Assembly: GCA_034509735.1 (NCBI GenBank) | Contig: JACGWO010000007.1 | Location: 2,418,001 to 2,482,000 of the forward strand | Direction of reading: 5' to 3' | Source of the DNA: Sesamum alatum | Lineage: Eukaryota > Streptophyta > Magnoliopsida > Lamiales > Pedaliaceae | DNA length: 64,000 nt | Shown here: positions 11,968 through 22,490 of the stretch, piece by piece | How the letters are laid out: the number at the start of each line of letters is the position of its first letter | Position numbering within the stretch: the stretch's first letter is position 1 | Made by a program: the position numbers and the translations under genes | The notes under the pieces: model-generated | Seen by the model: the letters and a program-made list of their open reading frames with translations, nothing else | What the model was told of the DNA's origin: nothing | The model's database searches: none

Positions 11968-13302
11968 TCACTGGGCCTTGGAGCAATCAGTAGGCAGGAA
12001 ATTGACCTCCTGCTTCACAAGATCATACCCTATCTTATAGTTCATCTGATGCAAATTCCCGAAAATCGCCAAATCCTCCGACGGCACCAGTGTCAGACAA
12101 ACCACCCCTTTCTCCACCTCCACGAACGTGCTCCCTTCCGCCAACACCAAGTCCGCCCCTTTGAAGTGCGCCACTATCGGCGGCGACTTGAACTGCCCGT
12201 CACTCGGCAGCTCATAGCACAAGTTGAACACGCCTTGCGGGTCCGTCGCGCGTTTCCCGGCGATGGCTCTCTCCAGAGTTGATTCCAGTTCTTGGTACAG
12301 CTCTGCCGGTAGGAACGTCAGCGTCGTGCCTGAGTCGATGATGATGTTGCCCTCCTCGGCCGATGATGATGCCTTCGTGTTGGTCGACGTTGTGTGCCGC
12401 AGCCTCTGCCTCCCGACGCTGACGCCCTCCAGTGTGAGGAAGTAGAAGGTGTCCGGCGATTTCTTGACCAACGGGGTCGAGAGGACTCCGCGTCCCGCGA
12501 CGATGGCGTCGCTGCCGAAGCTTATCGTGCTGGAAACGTTGGAGTCGAGGAACGTCAGGCAGTAGGAGAATTTGCCGCCGATGGAGGTGTCGAGTTGGTT
12601 GATTATGGAGAGAGAGCCGCCGCCAAGGCCGATGATCCCCGACCCGGTTGCGCTGAATGTCCCGTCGTTTTCGTGGCCGCAGCCGAACACAACCTTCGGG
12701 AATGAGACCTTTTGTCCGGAGGAAGACCCGAATGTGAAGGTTTCGACAGCCAGGTCGCCGATGCTGTAGGATCTGTCGCCATAGGAGACCTGGTACTGAC
12801 AGGCGTTGCTACTATCACAAGATGCGCTTCCAACTGCGTTGCATTGGTCGGATTCACATGAAACTCTTCTATAAGTCTTGGTTTTTCTCGGATCGAATAG
12901 CGGGATGTTTTGCTTGTAGCATTGAGCACAGGGCTTGCACTGCGTCCATGTCAAATCACTACCCGTATCAGCAATCCCTAATTGTTCGACCGGTGGGGTC
13001 CCGATTTGAACTTTCATCAGGTACTCCCCGCCAATGGGAGTGAGGGTACCCTGAAAGGATTCGGGAGACTTTGATACTGAAGTCAGCCTGAGAGAAGATT
13101 TACGTGAAAAAGAACGACTGATCGCGCTTCTCAAACGCTCGAAATGCGTATGAGAGGAGTTGTAGGACGGCGACAAGGGCGAATCACGGTGGATCAAGTC
13201 GACGGTGATGCCACCATTCTTGGTTGCTTGAATCAAGGGTATCAAGAAAACAGTAGCAAAGAACAAGAAGAAGAGAGACAAGGGTTTGTAATAGAAAGCC
13301 AT
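11968..13302 (-). CDS. CDR1-type aspartic protease, intronless
   Basis: 444 residues. The start chosen is the ATG at 13302 (MAFYYKPLSLFFLFF), because it opens directly into a secretion signal (about residues 1-26). The in-frame ATG at 13377 would add 25 polar residues ahead of the signal. A propeptide with the family phrase DLIHRDSPLSP (35-45) follows. The two catalytic aspartates lie in DTGSDLTW (D112) and DSGTTLT (D323). A Cys-rich nepenthesin-type insert (C122, C125, C128 and others) follows the first. The C-terminus ends FLPTDCSKAQ. Such A1B nepenthesin-like proteases are secreted; Arabidopsis CDR1 releases a peptide that activates disease resistance. The coding region is clearly more GC-rich than its flanks. 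All key residues are present, so it looks functional. Confidence 0.95.
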   Translation of the reverse strand: MAFYYKPLSLFFLFFATVFLIPLIQATKNGGITVDLIHRDSPLSPSYNSSHTHFERLRSAISRSFSRKSSLRLTSVSKSPESFQGTLTPIGGEYLMKVQIGTPPVEQLGIADTGSDLTWTQCKPCAQCYKQNIPLFDPRKTKTYRRVSCESDQCNAVGSASCDSSNACQYQVSYGDRSYSIGDLAVETFTFGSSSGQKVSFPKVVFGCGHENDGTFSATGSGIIGLGGGSLSIINQLDTSIGGKFSYCLTFLDSNVSSTISFGSDAIVAGRGVLSTPLVKKSPDTFYFLTLEGVSVGRQRLRHTTSTNTKASSSAEEGNIIIDSGTTLTFLPAELYQELESTLERAIAGKRATDPQGVFNLCYELPSDGQFKSPPIVAHFKGADLVLAEGSTFVEVEKGVVCLTLVPSEDLAIFGNLHQMNYKIGYDLVKQEVNFLPTDCSKAQ

Positions 13303-13390
13303 GATTATGATATGTATGTCCTGAAACCCTAATTTCTGTGTTAGAAATAGGGAGACTTTGTGATGAAGAACTTGCAAGAATTCTTAAAAG

Positions 13391-13399
13391 ATTTATAGG
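13391..13399 (-). promoter_or_regulatory. TATA box of the aspartic protease gene
   Basis: CCTATAAAT on the minus strand, about 90 bp upstream of the chosen ATG at 13302, which leaves a plausible short 5' UTR. It also supports the 13302 start over the 13377 ATG, which lies only about 14 bp from this box. Confidence 0.6.
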
Positions 13400-13727
13400 C
13401 AAAGAATTGGGGTTGAGAAAATATGGAAAGTCGGAGGGATTAATGTTTTCTTTTTCCTTTGTTTGAATTCAATTAATTGGTTCATTGCATTAGGAAAAAG
13501 AAACGGAAATTTAAATAAAACCTTTCAAATTTTTGAGTGCAAGGAATCATATACAGATATAGTTTGAATGATGATTGATTAATTTCATTTGACATAGGAA
13601 AAAATATTTATTTGATTCATGCAATCTAAGATTATTTGATTGCATATTAGGGTAATGATTCCTCAGCTTTGTCATAGAAACATGCAGTCAATTCTCAAAC
13701 GTTACACGCACAATACACCAGATTGGA

Positions 13728-13897
13728 CTTTTATTGCAAATCTTATTTCCTTTTTTACTTTATTCAACATATACACGTCATGTGTATAAGGATAAAATTA
13801 TATATTTTATTTTGTAGAAAGATTTTATACACGTAGCGTGTGTATGTTGAATGGAGTAGAAGATGGAATAACTTTTACAAAAAAACAATCCAATCCG
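13728..13897. mobile_element. Hairpin MITE, family M, copy 1
   Basis: Inverted arms of the type CGGATTGGATTTT...TTATTCCATCTTCTACTCC bracket about 170 bp. Near-identical 9-bp direct repeats (CACAATACA / CACAACACA) lie at the ends. Related copies are at 15801-15979 and 35429-35604. The 9-bp duplication suggests mobilisation by a Mutator-type transposase. Confidence 0.6.
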
Positions 13898-14214
13898 CAC
13901 AACACACAACGAAAAATTAATGATTGCTATAATTAGATTGATTCCGTGAATAAATTCTTTTTTTCATTATATGGTAAGTATTTCTTACATTTGGTAATCT
14001 AGTGATATTCATCTTAATCTGGAGGTGGTGAAAGCATGGAAATTACCTGGAAGTTTAATTTTATGATATTGGTTTAAATATGTTAATAGGTGTAAAATCA
14101 AAGATATGCATCAAATCCCTTTGCTGGATTCTTGAAACTTTCTAATTAATTAATAGTCAATTATCTACAATTCTACATAAAATTTTGGGTATTTTCATTA
14201 CAAGTTTCTTTTAA

Positions 14215-14685
14215 GCTAAATGATAGCTACGTCTCCTGATATTTGATATAATTATAAATATTCTCTCATTGTTTGCAAAATAATAAATACCCCCTCTCAA
14301 GTAAAAAATAATTATGTAGCCTCTGGACGCGGGTAAGATGGAAATCACTATTTTCCCAATGCTGATTTTTAAGAAAAAATATATTTGAAAAAATTGTACA
14401 AAAATTGAGAGTGAGTAAATTAAATATTCCATAGGCATATTAGTCCATACAAATATTTTAAAATTTATATAAAATATATATATATATATAATTATAATTC
14501 ATAACCCAAAAGGCATTTTCGTCAATTACCACAAAAATTGAATATAAACCTAATGGATGCTGACGAAAGGGGTTCATTGTTGGACGGACGTTAAAATCAA
14601 AAAGTTATTTGCAATTTCTTAAACAACGAGAAAGTATTTGTAATTATATTAAATCTTAAAAGAATTATTGTAATTAACCTTTTTT
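14215..14685. mobile_element. Inverted-repeat element, family D
   Basis: The left arm phrase 'gatataattataaatattc' and 'gtttgcaaaataataaataccc' is mirrored at 14608-14680 ('tgcaatttcttaaacaacgag', 'gtatttgtaattat'). The same phrases recur at 24950-25370, 27168-27587 and 39010-39260. No coding potential; end points are approximate. Confidence 0.5.
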
Positions 14686-14908
14686 TTAATATGAAAATCA
14701 TTGGGGTTTTGGTGATTTGAGAACAGTTTGGATAAGCATAACAAGATTAAAATCTATACTTTGTATAGAGGAAAAATGTAATTTTTTTTAGGTTTATTTT
14801 TCAAATTTTTATTTTGGGGGAAAGTTAATTGCATTCAAACAAAAAGGAAAGCCAAGCTGTGGCCAGATCTAATTAAGCAGGAAAAACTCTCCTCCATTTC
14901 ACCACTGT

Positions 14909-14992
14909 GTCAGGATGGCCGAGTGGTCTAAGGCGCCAGACTCAAGTTCTGGTCTTCCAGAGAGGGCGTGGGTTCAAATCCCACTTCTGACA
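14909..14992 (+). tRNA. tRNA-Leu (anticodon CAA)
   Basis: An 84-nt intronless tRNA. The acceptor arm GTCAGGA pairs with TTCTGAC and is followed by discriminator A. Other parts are the A-box/D-arm GATGGCCGAGTGGTCTAAGG, an anticodon stem CCAGA/TCTGG with loop CTCAAGT (anticodon CAA, decoding UUG), the long variable arm of a class II tRNA, and T-arm/B-box GGGTTCAAATCCC. All stems are intact, so it should be functional. Its 3' half is duplicated immediately downstream. Confidence 0.95.
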
Positions 14993-15177
14993 ATAATGAA
15001 TTTCTCTATTAATTTTTATTTAAGTTTTAAAAAAGCATGTGGTTTGATTGAGTGGTAAAATTACGTCTTCGAGAGAGGGCGTGGGTTCAAATTCCACTTC
15101 TGACAACAATGAATTTCTCTATTGATTTTTATTTAACTTTTAAAATAGAATGTGGTTTGGTTGAGTGGTAAAATTAC
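14952..15177 (+). repeat. 113-bp tandem duplication containing the 3' half of tRNA-Leu
   Basis: Unit 1 is 14952-15064 and unit 2 is 15065-15177, with only scattered mismatches. Each unit starts in the anticodon-stem/variable-arm region (GTCTTC), contains the T-arm B-box, the acceptor 3' strand and about 70 bp of downstream sequence, and ends with a D-arm-like TTGAGTGGTAAAATTAC. Unit 2 has the B-box but no anticodon, so it is a half-tRNA pseudogene. Confidence 0.85.
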
Positions 15178-15800
15178 CAATTTTCTAATATCGGGATTCA
15201 CCCATCCTTCGCCCCGATTGTTTTAGATGGAATGAGGAGCTGTATTCATCGATTCAAGAATTTCACCAAAAAAATCGTATATTATATTTTTTATAATTAT
15301 AACGGCACATGCAATATTACTTGGCCCATCACAAGAAGGAAAAGATCTTCTATCACATTTTTTGTGTTACACAGTATATCGCGTCGACACATGAATGGTA
15401 TGCAGACTGTTGTCTGAGTCTGTAAAGCAAACTCCAAGATAAATCAACACCATCAAAACCCAAAGGCAGAGAAAAGGGACAACAGAAGGCCTTAGGCAAG
15501 AACAGAAGCACACACATGCACATCAGAATGGCTGGAAATCTCTTGCAATGCTGCAAAGAATTTGACCTTAAAGTTTCAGTACAATGAAGCACTAAACAAT
15601 CTCAACAAGCAATCCAAACAATCTCGACAAATCTTTACTACGATGCTGTCCTAATTAGGGCAGCCGGGACGCCTACATTCCTACATACAACAGCAAACAC
15701 CTTTATTTCAAAGCTCCCACAATGTCGAGAAATGTAGAGAGAAAAGCACAAGTGAAGAGGGCCACCAAGCAAGTATATTCTACAACATCCAACAAACCTT

Positions 15801-15979
15801 CGGATCGAATTTTGCAAAGTCTATTTCATCTTCTACTCCGTTCAAAATAAATGCTCTCACGTGTATAAAATCTTTCCCAAAACAAAATACATAATGACAT
15901 CCTTATGCCCGTGCCGTGTGTATGTTGAATGGAGTGGAGTAGAGGATGGAATATGTTTTGCAATAGAAAATTCAATCCG
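15801..15979. mobile_element. Hairpin MITE, family M, copy 2
   Basis: Starts CGGATCGAATTTTGC and ends with the inverse (TTCAATCCG). The arms contain TATTTCATCTTCTACTCC and its mirror image. It is flanked by near-identical 9-bp repeats ACAAACCTT (15792-15800) and ACAAAGCTT (15980-15988). Confidence 0.7.
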
Positions 15980-16242
15980 ACAAAGCTTAGGCATCAACAA
16001 ATTCAATCAAATTCGAATCTCAGACTCATCAATTTTCCAAAAGAACGCAGCAGAAAGGTACATTTCACTCGATTCTTTTTCAAGTGTTTCACATGTAGAG
16101 AACTCTTGTACTATACTATTCATATCTTCTGTATGTATAAATTTTAACTGAACCCCTCAAATCAGACCAGAACACCATAGCAAAGACATAAAACAGCAGA
16201 GAAAATTTGTACTATATCATATATGAGAAGAAACAAAACAGA

Positions 16243-17040
16243 TTAGGGAAATTTAGCATTCTCATCATCACTTAGCTCATCTTCAATGCCTGAAACATCC
16301 ATCCTTGCAGAAGCATGCTTAGCCCACTTCACAATTTTCTCAGCCTCCCTGGAGATCCTCTCCTCCTCCTCCATAGCCTTTTTGATCATCTTTCTCTGAC
16401 TATGCACTGAAAAATTACTCAAGTCAGATAGAAGATCATCATGCTTCCCCCAATCAAGCCCCAAATCCAAACCCCTGTTTTCTTTATTCTTCTTCCTTGA
16501 CACCTTCTTGGGAGAACACAAGAAGCAACCACTCTTCACTGGTGGAGAAACAGACCTACTGGAAAATTCATCCCAAGATGAGGAAGAAGGTGATTTTCTT
16601 CCCCCCTTCTGCATTTTCTCTCGTGGGTTCTTCTTGACAGGTGAAAGACTCCCACTATCAGACGATTTCGAAGAGGACAAACAAACTTTCTCTGCTGGGC
16701 TTTTCTTCGAACACGTAGAAGACACCTTTTCACTTCTCTCCCCATTCTTTTCTTCACCGGAATCAGAACTCTTCGCTTCGTTTACAGAATCAATTTTCTT
16801 GAACTCTGTAGGATGTGAAAGACTGAAGCTTTTCGTAGACAAGGAAGTGGGCTTCGCCGTGGATGATGGGAAAGATTTGAGCCTCTGGAAACGGGTTTCA
16901 AGGTGAGAAGGAAGGCCAGAATCAGTGAAACCAGCGCAGTTAATGGCGGCCACCTGCTCAAGAACTGTCGACTCCATAGCCTGAGACAAGAGCTCTTCCA
17001 CTGCCTTCTCACCATCGCTATCGGAGAAGAAATCATCCAT
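16243..17040 (-). CDS. Plant-specific Ser/Lys-rich protein of unknown function
   Basis: 265 residues from the ATG at 17040 (MDDFFSDSDGEKAVEELL). An in-frame ATG 30 nt upstream is less likely because the acidic MDDFFSDSD start looks native. There are no introns. The middle is low-complexity, Ser/Lys-rich and probably disordered. A short cysteine-containing phrase SGCFLCSPKK is followed by a basic KKNKEN stretch. The C-terminal third is the ordered-looking part: LGLDWGKHDDLLSDLSNFSVHSQRKMIKK, then a charged helical segment (AMEEEERISREAEKIVKWAK) and an acidic tail. No enzyme motif is visible. The basic patches suggest a nuclear protein, which is inference. By position it may correspond to Arabidopsis AT1G31460 (recollection, unverified). 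Confidence 0.75.
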   Translation of the reverse strand: MDDFFSDSDGEKAVEELLSQAMESTVLEQVAAINCAGFTDSGLPSHLETRFQRLKSFPSSTAKPTSLSTKSFSLSHPTEFKKIDSVNEAKSSDSGEEKNGERSEKVSSTCSKKSPAEKVCLSSSKSSDSGSLSPVKKNPREKMQKGGRKSPSSSSWDEFSSRSVSPPVKSGCFLCSPKKVSRKKNKENRGLDLGLDWGKHDDLLSDLSNFSVHSQRKMIKKAMEEEERISREAEKIVKWAKHASARMDVSGIEDELSDDENAKFP

Positions 17041-17114
17041 TTTCAGACACAGTATTTGATTTTTCTTCAAGAATTTTCTTCAGTGATGATGCAGAACAGA
17101 AGAAGTCGCCTATG

Positions 17115-20100
17115 GAGTCCCAACGGCTAACTCATGAATTTGGCGTTAGTCATCACAGCGTCAAATGTGTGGGCCCTTTGATTGCGCTCCAGCTCTCCCA
17201 ATCCTCTGTTGCTATTTGGTCCCTGGAGATTGATTTATTATCAATTCACCCCCTACCTTTTCTTTGTGTTTCTCTTTTATCGTTCAATCTTTATTATTTT
17301 AGATTTTTATTTTAATTACATATAAATATTTTTTGCATTTGGTAGTATTTAATGGCCACCTGATGTTACCAAAAAGAATAGAATTTTTTTATTATAAATT
17401 AATTGTCATGGTTAAAATAAAAATTAATAATAAATACTACAATTATGGTTGCGGACGACTACTGATCATTATTTTTACAAATGATTCTAAAACAATTGTT
17501 ATAAATTTTAATTATGGTAAATATTGATTAATTTTGGTTAGATTTTAAATTTTTGTATTAATTTTGTTTCATTTGTGATAAATAATATTGATTTTTGTAT
17601 GTATTAATATTTATTTAATTGAATAATTGCATAAGTTCAATTTGTGATCATAGATATTATATCCGGAAATAGTAAAAAAACAATTATAATTAAATAAAAT
17701 ATTTAAAAAATAAATGGATAGGAATGGAGTAAATAGTTTTGGAATAAAAAAGATTGTTTCTAAATTTAATTTCGGAACCTTAAATTTAGGGAAAAATTAT
17801 ACAAAAAAAGAGATAAGTGATTCTATTAGATTATTGCATTTCCTTTCTGTGTTTTGTTTTAAGTAATGCTATTAGTAAGATATAAGGTCCAAAAAGTATT
17901 AAAAAAATCACCGTATAAATTGTAGAAGATTAGAACGAGAAATTATATTATTTTAATTTTTTGGTGAGCATCTTCTTCATTTCTTAATTACATAGACTTG
18001 GTAGATATATGTATTTATATATCGAACATCAATAGGAATAAAAAGAGTTATGCGAAAATAATATAGGCACGTTCTTCTATACTCAAGATACATACTATTA
18101 TATTTGAAAACTTCTAGCTAAAAGTTCCAATATTTTTCAACACATTAATAAGATTACTCTACAGGAAATATGAAAGTTTTATGAAATGATTGACTGCAAG
18201 TGATCAGTTCATGATTTGGTTATCTGTTCAAGTTCGTGTATTGCATTTAAAACATCAAATACGACTTTTTCATTTTCATATGTATATGATTTTTCAAACA
18301 CTAAATTAAAGATACCTGGGCTCCTCAATTGGGGTGTATATTTTTTTAATACCTTGGTATATTTTTAAATTATTTAATCATAATAAAAATTAAAAGTAAT
18401 TAAGAATTAAAAGTTACACTTTTAACAAATGTTCAAACAAAATGAAATGAAGAAAAAATTCATTTATCAAATAAGTAGAAGAAAAGAATTATTTTAATTA
18501 CAACTGTTAACATAAGAGAAACATGAAAGTCTTTTATTTTAAAAATATGTAAAAGCATACTATAATAATTGACCTAAAAATTATCACTTCTAAAAGTCTT
18601 CGAAAACAATATAACATGTAAAGGTAAAAGTTAACATTAAATTGATAGCAGGTTGACAAATTGAATTGGTTTTATAGTATAGATAAAGTTAATTATACAT
18701 TATTAATGATCAAGTTTAATTATTTAAATATTTAAGTTCATATACCCTTAATATTATTTAAGCAATATAAAAGTTGTATAAGAATAGAAAAGAAAAGGCA
18801 CCATGAAACACATATATTTTAGCCTATGTCTCCCAGAGAGACAAATAATATATTGAAAAAAGTTAAGTGTAAATTATACTATGACGTTGTTCTTGTAGAA
18901 CAAGAAGTTACGTACTTATTAAAAGCTGGATAATCATCTAAACAATATTACATATATTTTCATAGTTTCACCAAACTCTAATTGATGTTTTGTTAAAACT
19001 TCCTACATTAAAAGTCCATCTTATTTCATTAGTTTTGTATTTAATTTCTTATATTAGATTATTTTGATATAGGAAAATGGTAGAAAATGTTATTATTTTA
19101 ATTATATAATTAGTTATCAGTAACGATATATTAATTCACATTATAGACATACTTAATATTTTTTTTTGTATAACTTTTACTTAAAATTAAATGAACTTAC
19201 TTTTACCATTTAGTATATTTGAAGGGATCAATTAATGTCTTCTCATTAATGTTTAGGGAAGAAACTCAATAAATTAAATTTATACATATTTTTGAGGGGA
19301 GAAACCCGAGTTTTGGGTGGGTTTGTTGAGACGTTTGGTGCGAGATCGAGGGCTTTTATAAATCGTAACCATTTATAATGTAGGAGTAATTCAAATTTTG
19401 ATAGTGTGTAATTTTATTTTATTTTTTTGTTTCAGGCTTAATAAAAGTCATTTATATCTAACTCTTGAATGAATTTGAGTATGATTAATTGGTGTTCAAC
19501 GTGTACAGTCGATCGCGATGGCCCATGATCGGCACGGACTAGCCCAAAAAAGCCTGATTCAGGATTAATATGTTATTCTTCATGGTTGATCTTGGGTGGT
19601 CATGGGCTTTTAAATGGTTTCAATTGGGTATGTATTTAAACCCATGCCTAGCTCATAGACCAATCTAGTTGAGGCTCGGACCAGGCCAGATATGCCTAAT
19701 TTTTTTTTTTTTATGAAATTGATGTGTTCTTTTGAATAATTATTTAAATTTATAGTTGTCTTACAAAATAAATAAATAATAAATTAATTCACACAAAAAT
19801 TTACAACTAGAAGAAAAAATAGTTAATACTATATAATAAACATAAATGATAATTTGACTAACAAACTTATAACAATAAGCTTAGATAATAATGGATTAAA
19901 AAAAGACTTACAATAAACTTTGAAAAAAAAAAGGACAAAGTGATCATTTACAGACATTGTCCAAGGATTACATAATTTTATTAAATATTATGTGGTTTTG
20001 GATTAGATTGGGCTGATTTCATGTCCAATACATGAGACCCGTCTGATCCTTAGTGAGGCTGAACTGAACCAACCCACTTTTTTATTGGGTCATTTTGATC

Positions 20101-20270
20101 TTGGGTCGAACTGACTCAACTGGGTCCAATGTGCATCTTAAATATATTTAGTATGTAGATTATATATATGTGATGAGTGAAGGTATTTATTAATAATAAT
20201 AAAAAAACTAACTTATTAAGATAAATAATACTTCCCAGCCGATATCATCTAAGAACAAAAGTAAAACAAA
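17115..20270. other. AT-rich intergenic DNA with weak repeat traces
   Basis: About 3.1 kb with no supportable gene. 19500-20140 holds several GGGC/GCCC-type phrases ('gcccatgatcggcacgg', 'gggtcgaactgactcaactg') in both orientations, as in old transposon ends, but I could not define borders. The rest is AT-rich sequence without notable frames. Confidence 0.4.
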
Positions 20271-20331
20271 TAGAAAGACGGGGCTTATTTATTTTTACCG
20301 AAATTTTATTTTATTTTTTTTAAAATTCTTG

Positions 20332-20356
20332 AAGTCGAACTCCTTGAGTTCGACTT
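20332..20356. repeat. Left subterminal palindrome of the MULE
   Basis: AAGTCGAACTC, a 3-nt spacer CTT, then the exact inverse GAGTTCGACTT. It lies 51 bp inside the left end. The same 11-bp arms with a different spacer occur near the right end. Confidence 0.85.
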
Positions 20357-20600
20357 ATACTTTTTTTTATAATTTTATTATTATTATTATTATTATTTTT
20401 GCGTATATTCAATTTTTTTCTTTTTTTTTAAATTTTATTATTATTATTATTATTATTATTTAGTCTGCATATATTTAAAATAAATATACAACAAAAAATA
20501 TTTATTAACACAAAAAATATAATTACATTAAAAAAATTATATTTAAATCAAAGAATAAAATTTAAAAAATTATTTATAATAATTGCAATTTTTAAAATTA

Positions 20601-22490
20601 TTATTGTCTTCTACGACCCCTCACCGATGCATCAGTTTGTCTTGAATGGCCCTCCCTTTGTTGGTATTGTTGTCTATCTCGCGTTTGTGACCAATCCATC
20701 TCGTTAGGAATACGTGTGGTTTGGCTTCTACAACGATGAATGATGCCACGCAAAGTAGTGTCATGGACCAACTCAAATTGTGGAACATCCCAATAATCTT
20801 CCGCCATCAAAGGATGAAAAGACTTAGAATATGTTCTCCTGTAAGCCATTATATCATAATAGTCCTTCACCATTGATGGGGCACTAATTCTATATGCAGC
20901 GCATACCTTTTGAGCATGCGAGCACGGGATGCCGAATTGACTCCATTTGCCACATGAACATTCTCGTGTGGCAATTTTGACGACGTGAGTGTTGAATCCA
21001 TGTCCAGTTTGACGTTTTGTCACAACGGAGGCAGACTGTTGGTACTGGTTGTATCTCGTCACAGCATGTTCAACACTTTTTTCGAACCAACGTTGGAACA
21101 ATTTGTTTGCAAAGTCCGTCCATAGTTGGTTGTTGCTTAACATGACACCACTTTTGGCCATCCTCTCACGAAAATAGTGGACTGAACGAGCAAATATTAT
21201 TTCCACTATTGCAGTCACAGGCAATCGACGAGCCCCTTTCAGAACTCCATTGATGCACTCTGACATGTTGGTTGTGAGAATTTCGCACCGCCATCTGCCA
21301 TCGTGAGAAGCTGTCCATTTTTCCTTCTCAATATTCTCTAAGTACACAAACGCTTCTAATTTGTGAGCCTTTATCTCGTTCATTGTTCGATTGAACTTGC
21401 TGATTTGATATTCATAATCAGCTCTCCAACAAAGGTCCTTCATTTCAACATTCTTGTGACGATTGTTGAAATTAGAACATACGTGCCGCAAGCAATATAT
21501 GTGCACTCCCTGTGGTGGCACAAAATCTGGAATTTTTTTCACTGCTCTGATGAGACCCGCATTACGGTCAGAAATAAGACACATCCCAGACCGTCTTCTT
21601 ATAATATATTTGCTTAACATTTGAAGAAACCAAGTCCAAGATGCTTCGGATTCTTCATCGACAATAGCAAAAGCAAGAGGAAGTACCTGTTGATTCCTAT
21701 CCGTGGCAGCTGCAATCAACATTTTGTGCTTGTACTTTGTGTATAAATGTGTTCCATCGACACTGATGACATTGCGGCAGTATTTTGTGCTTGACCACTG
21801 AAAGTATTTATGTTCCCATTCAACAATCGTCCCTTCATTATACTTTTGGAGAGCTCCTATGAAGTTTGGTAGCTTTCGAACTGAACTCTCCCATGTGCCA
21901 TAAACGGTTTCACGAGCCATCTTCAAACTGTACCATGCCTTTTGGTATGTTATGTCGAACCCTGTGTGGTCCTTCACAGTTTGTATGACATGCTTGATTC
22001 CATATGAGGGGTCGCATTTTACCTGCCCTAATAATAAAGAAACAATGTACGTTCTGTCTAAGTTGCAGTGTTCGAGGGACATATCGTTAATAACATATGT
22101 GTGGTCCCCCTTATATTTTGTTATTTCCCAACGGCCCTTTCTCGGTTTTATTATTCCACGTAGCTCCCATCTACACCATATATCTGGAACGTGAAAAAAA
22201 AAAGATGAATACACTTTCTAATAAAATTGTGATAGACGATTATACATTATTGATACGTACCTGGGGTGCTATGTTTACAGACGACCTTCCATTTTTTTGT
22301 GGTACTCTCAAGTACAACATACTCACGCCGTGCATGTCATATCGAGTGATCTTTCACCGCTCCTATTAAATGATCTTTATTTTTTAAAATCATTCCCACA
22401 TCAAGTCTCCCTTCATTAGCATCATAAAATTTCGCATACTTGGACGGAACATCAATGGAGTTAGCAGGTATCTCCGGGGTTTTAGGGTGT
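20601..22490 (-). pseudogene. MURA-type MULE transposase (SWIM finger), one premature stop
   Basis: The main exon runs 22183-20601 and encodes about 526 residues. It starts with the second half of the MuDR DNA-binding zinc domain (WCRWELRGI...GDHTYV). The MULE transposase core follows, with NVISVDGTHLY (Asp codon at 21758-21756) and MCLISDRNAGL (Asp codon at 21569-21567). Near the C-terminus is a SWIM finger CSC-x9-CSH (ECSCGKW...IPCSHA). A 77-bp GT-AG intron (22260-22184) joins it to an upstream exon. That exon supplies the first half of the DNA-binding domain (VGMILKNKDHLIGAVKDHSI, then REYVVLES...WKVVCK) but has an in-frame TGA at 22339-22337, where the family has Arg (CGA expected). The 5' limit is uncertain and overlaps the head of the divergent PMD gene. 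The catalytic exon is otherwise open. Confidence 0.88.

Noticed and set aside
12049..13043. Several overlapping open frames opposite the aspartic protease
   Set aside because: They are antisense shadows of a GC-rich coding exon without family motifs.
13302..13377. Upstream ATG of the aspartic protease as the start
   Set aside because: It would place 25 polar residues before the signal peptide and lies only about 14 bp from the TATA box.
15040..15110. Second functional tRNA
   Set aside because: It has a B-box and acceptor 3' strand but no anticodon stem or proper 5' half; it is a tandem-duplicated half tRNA.
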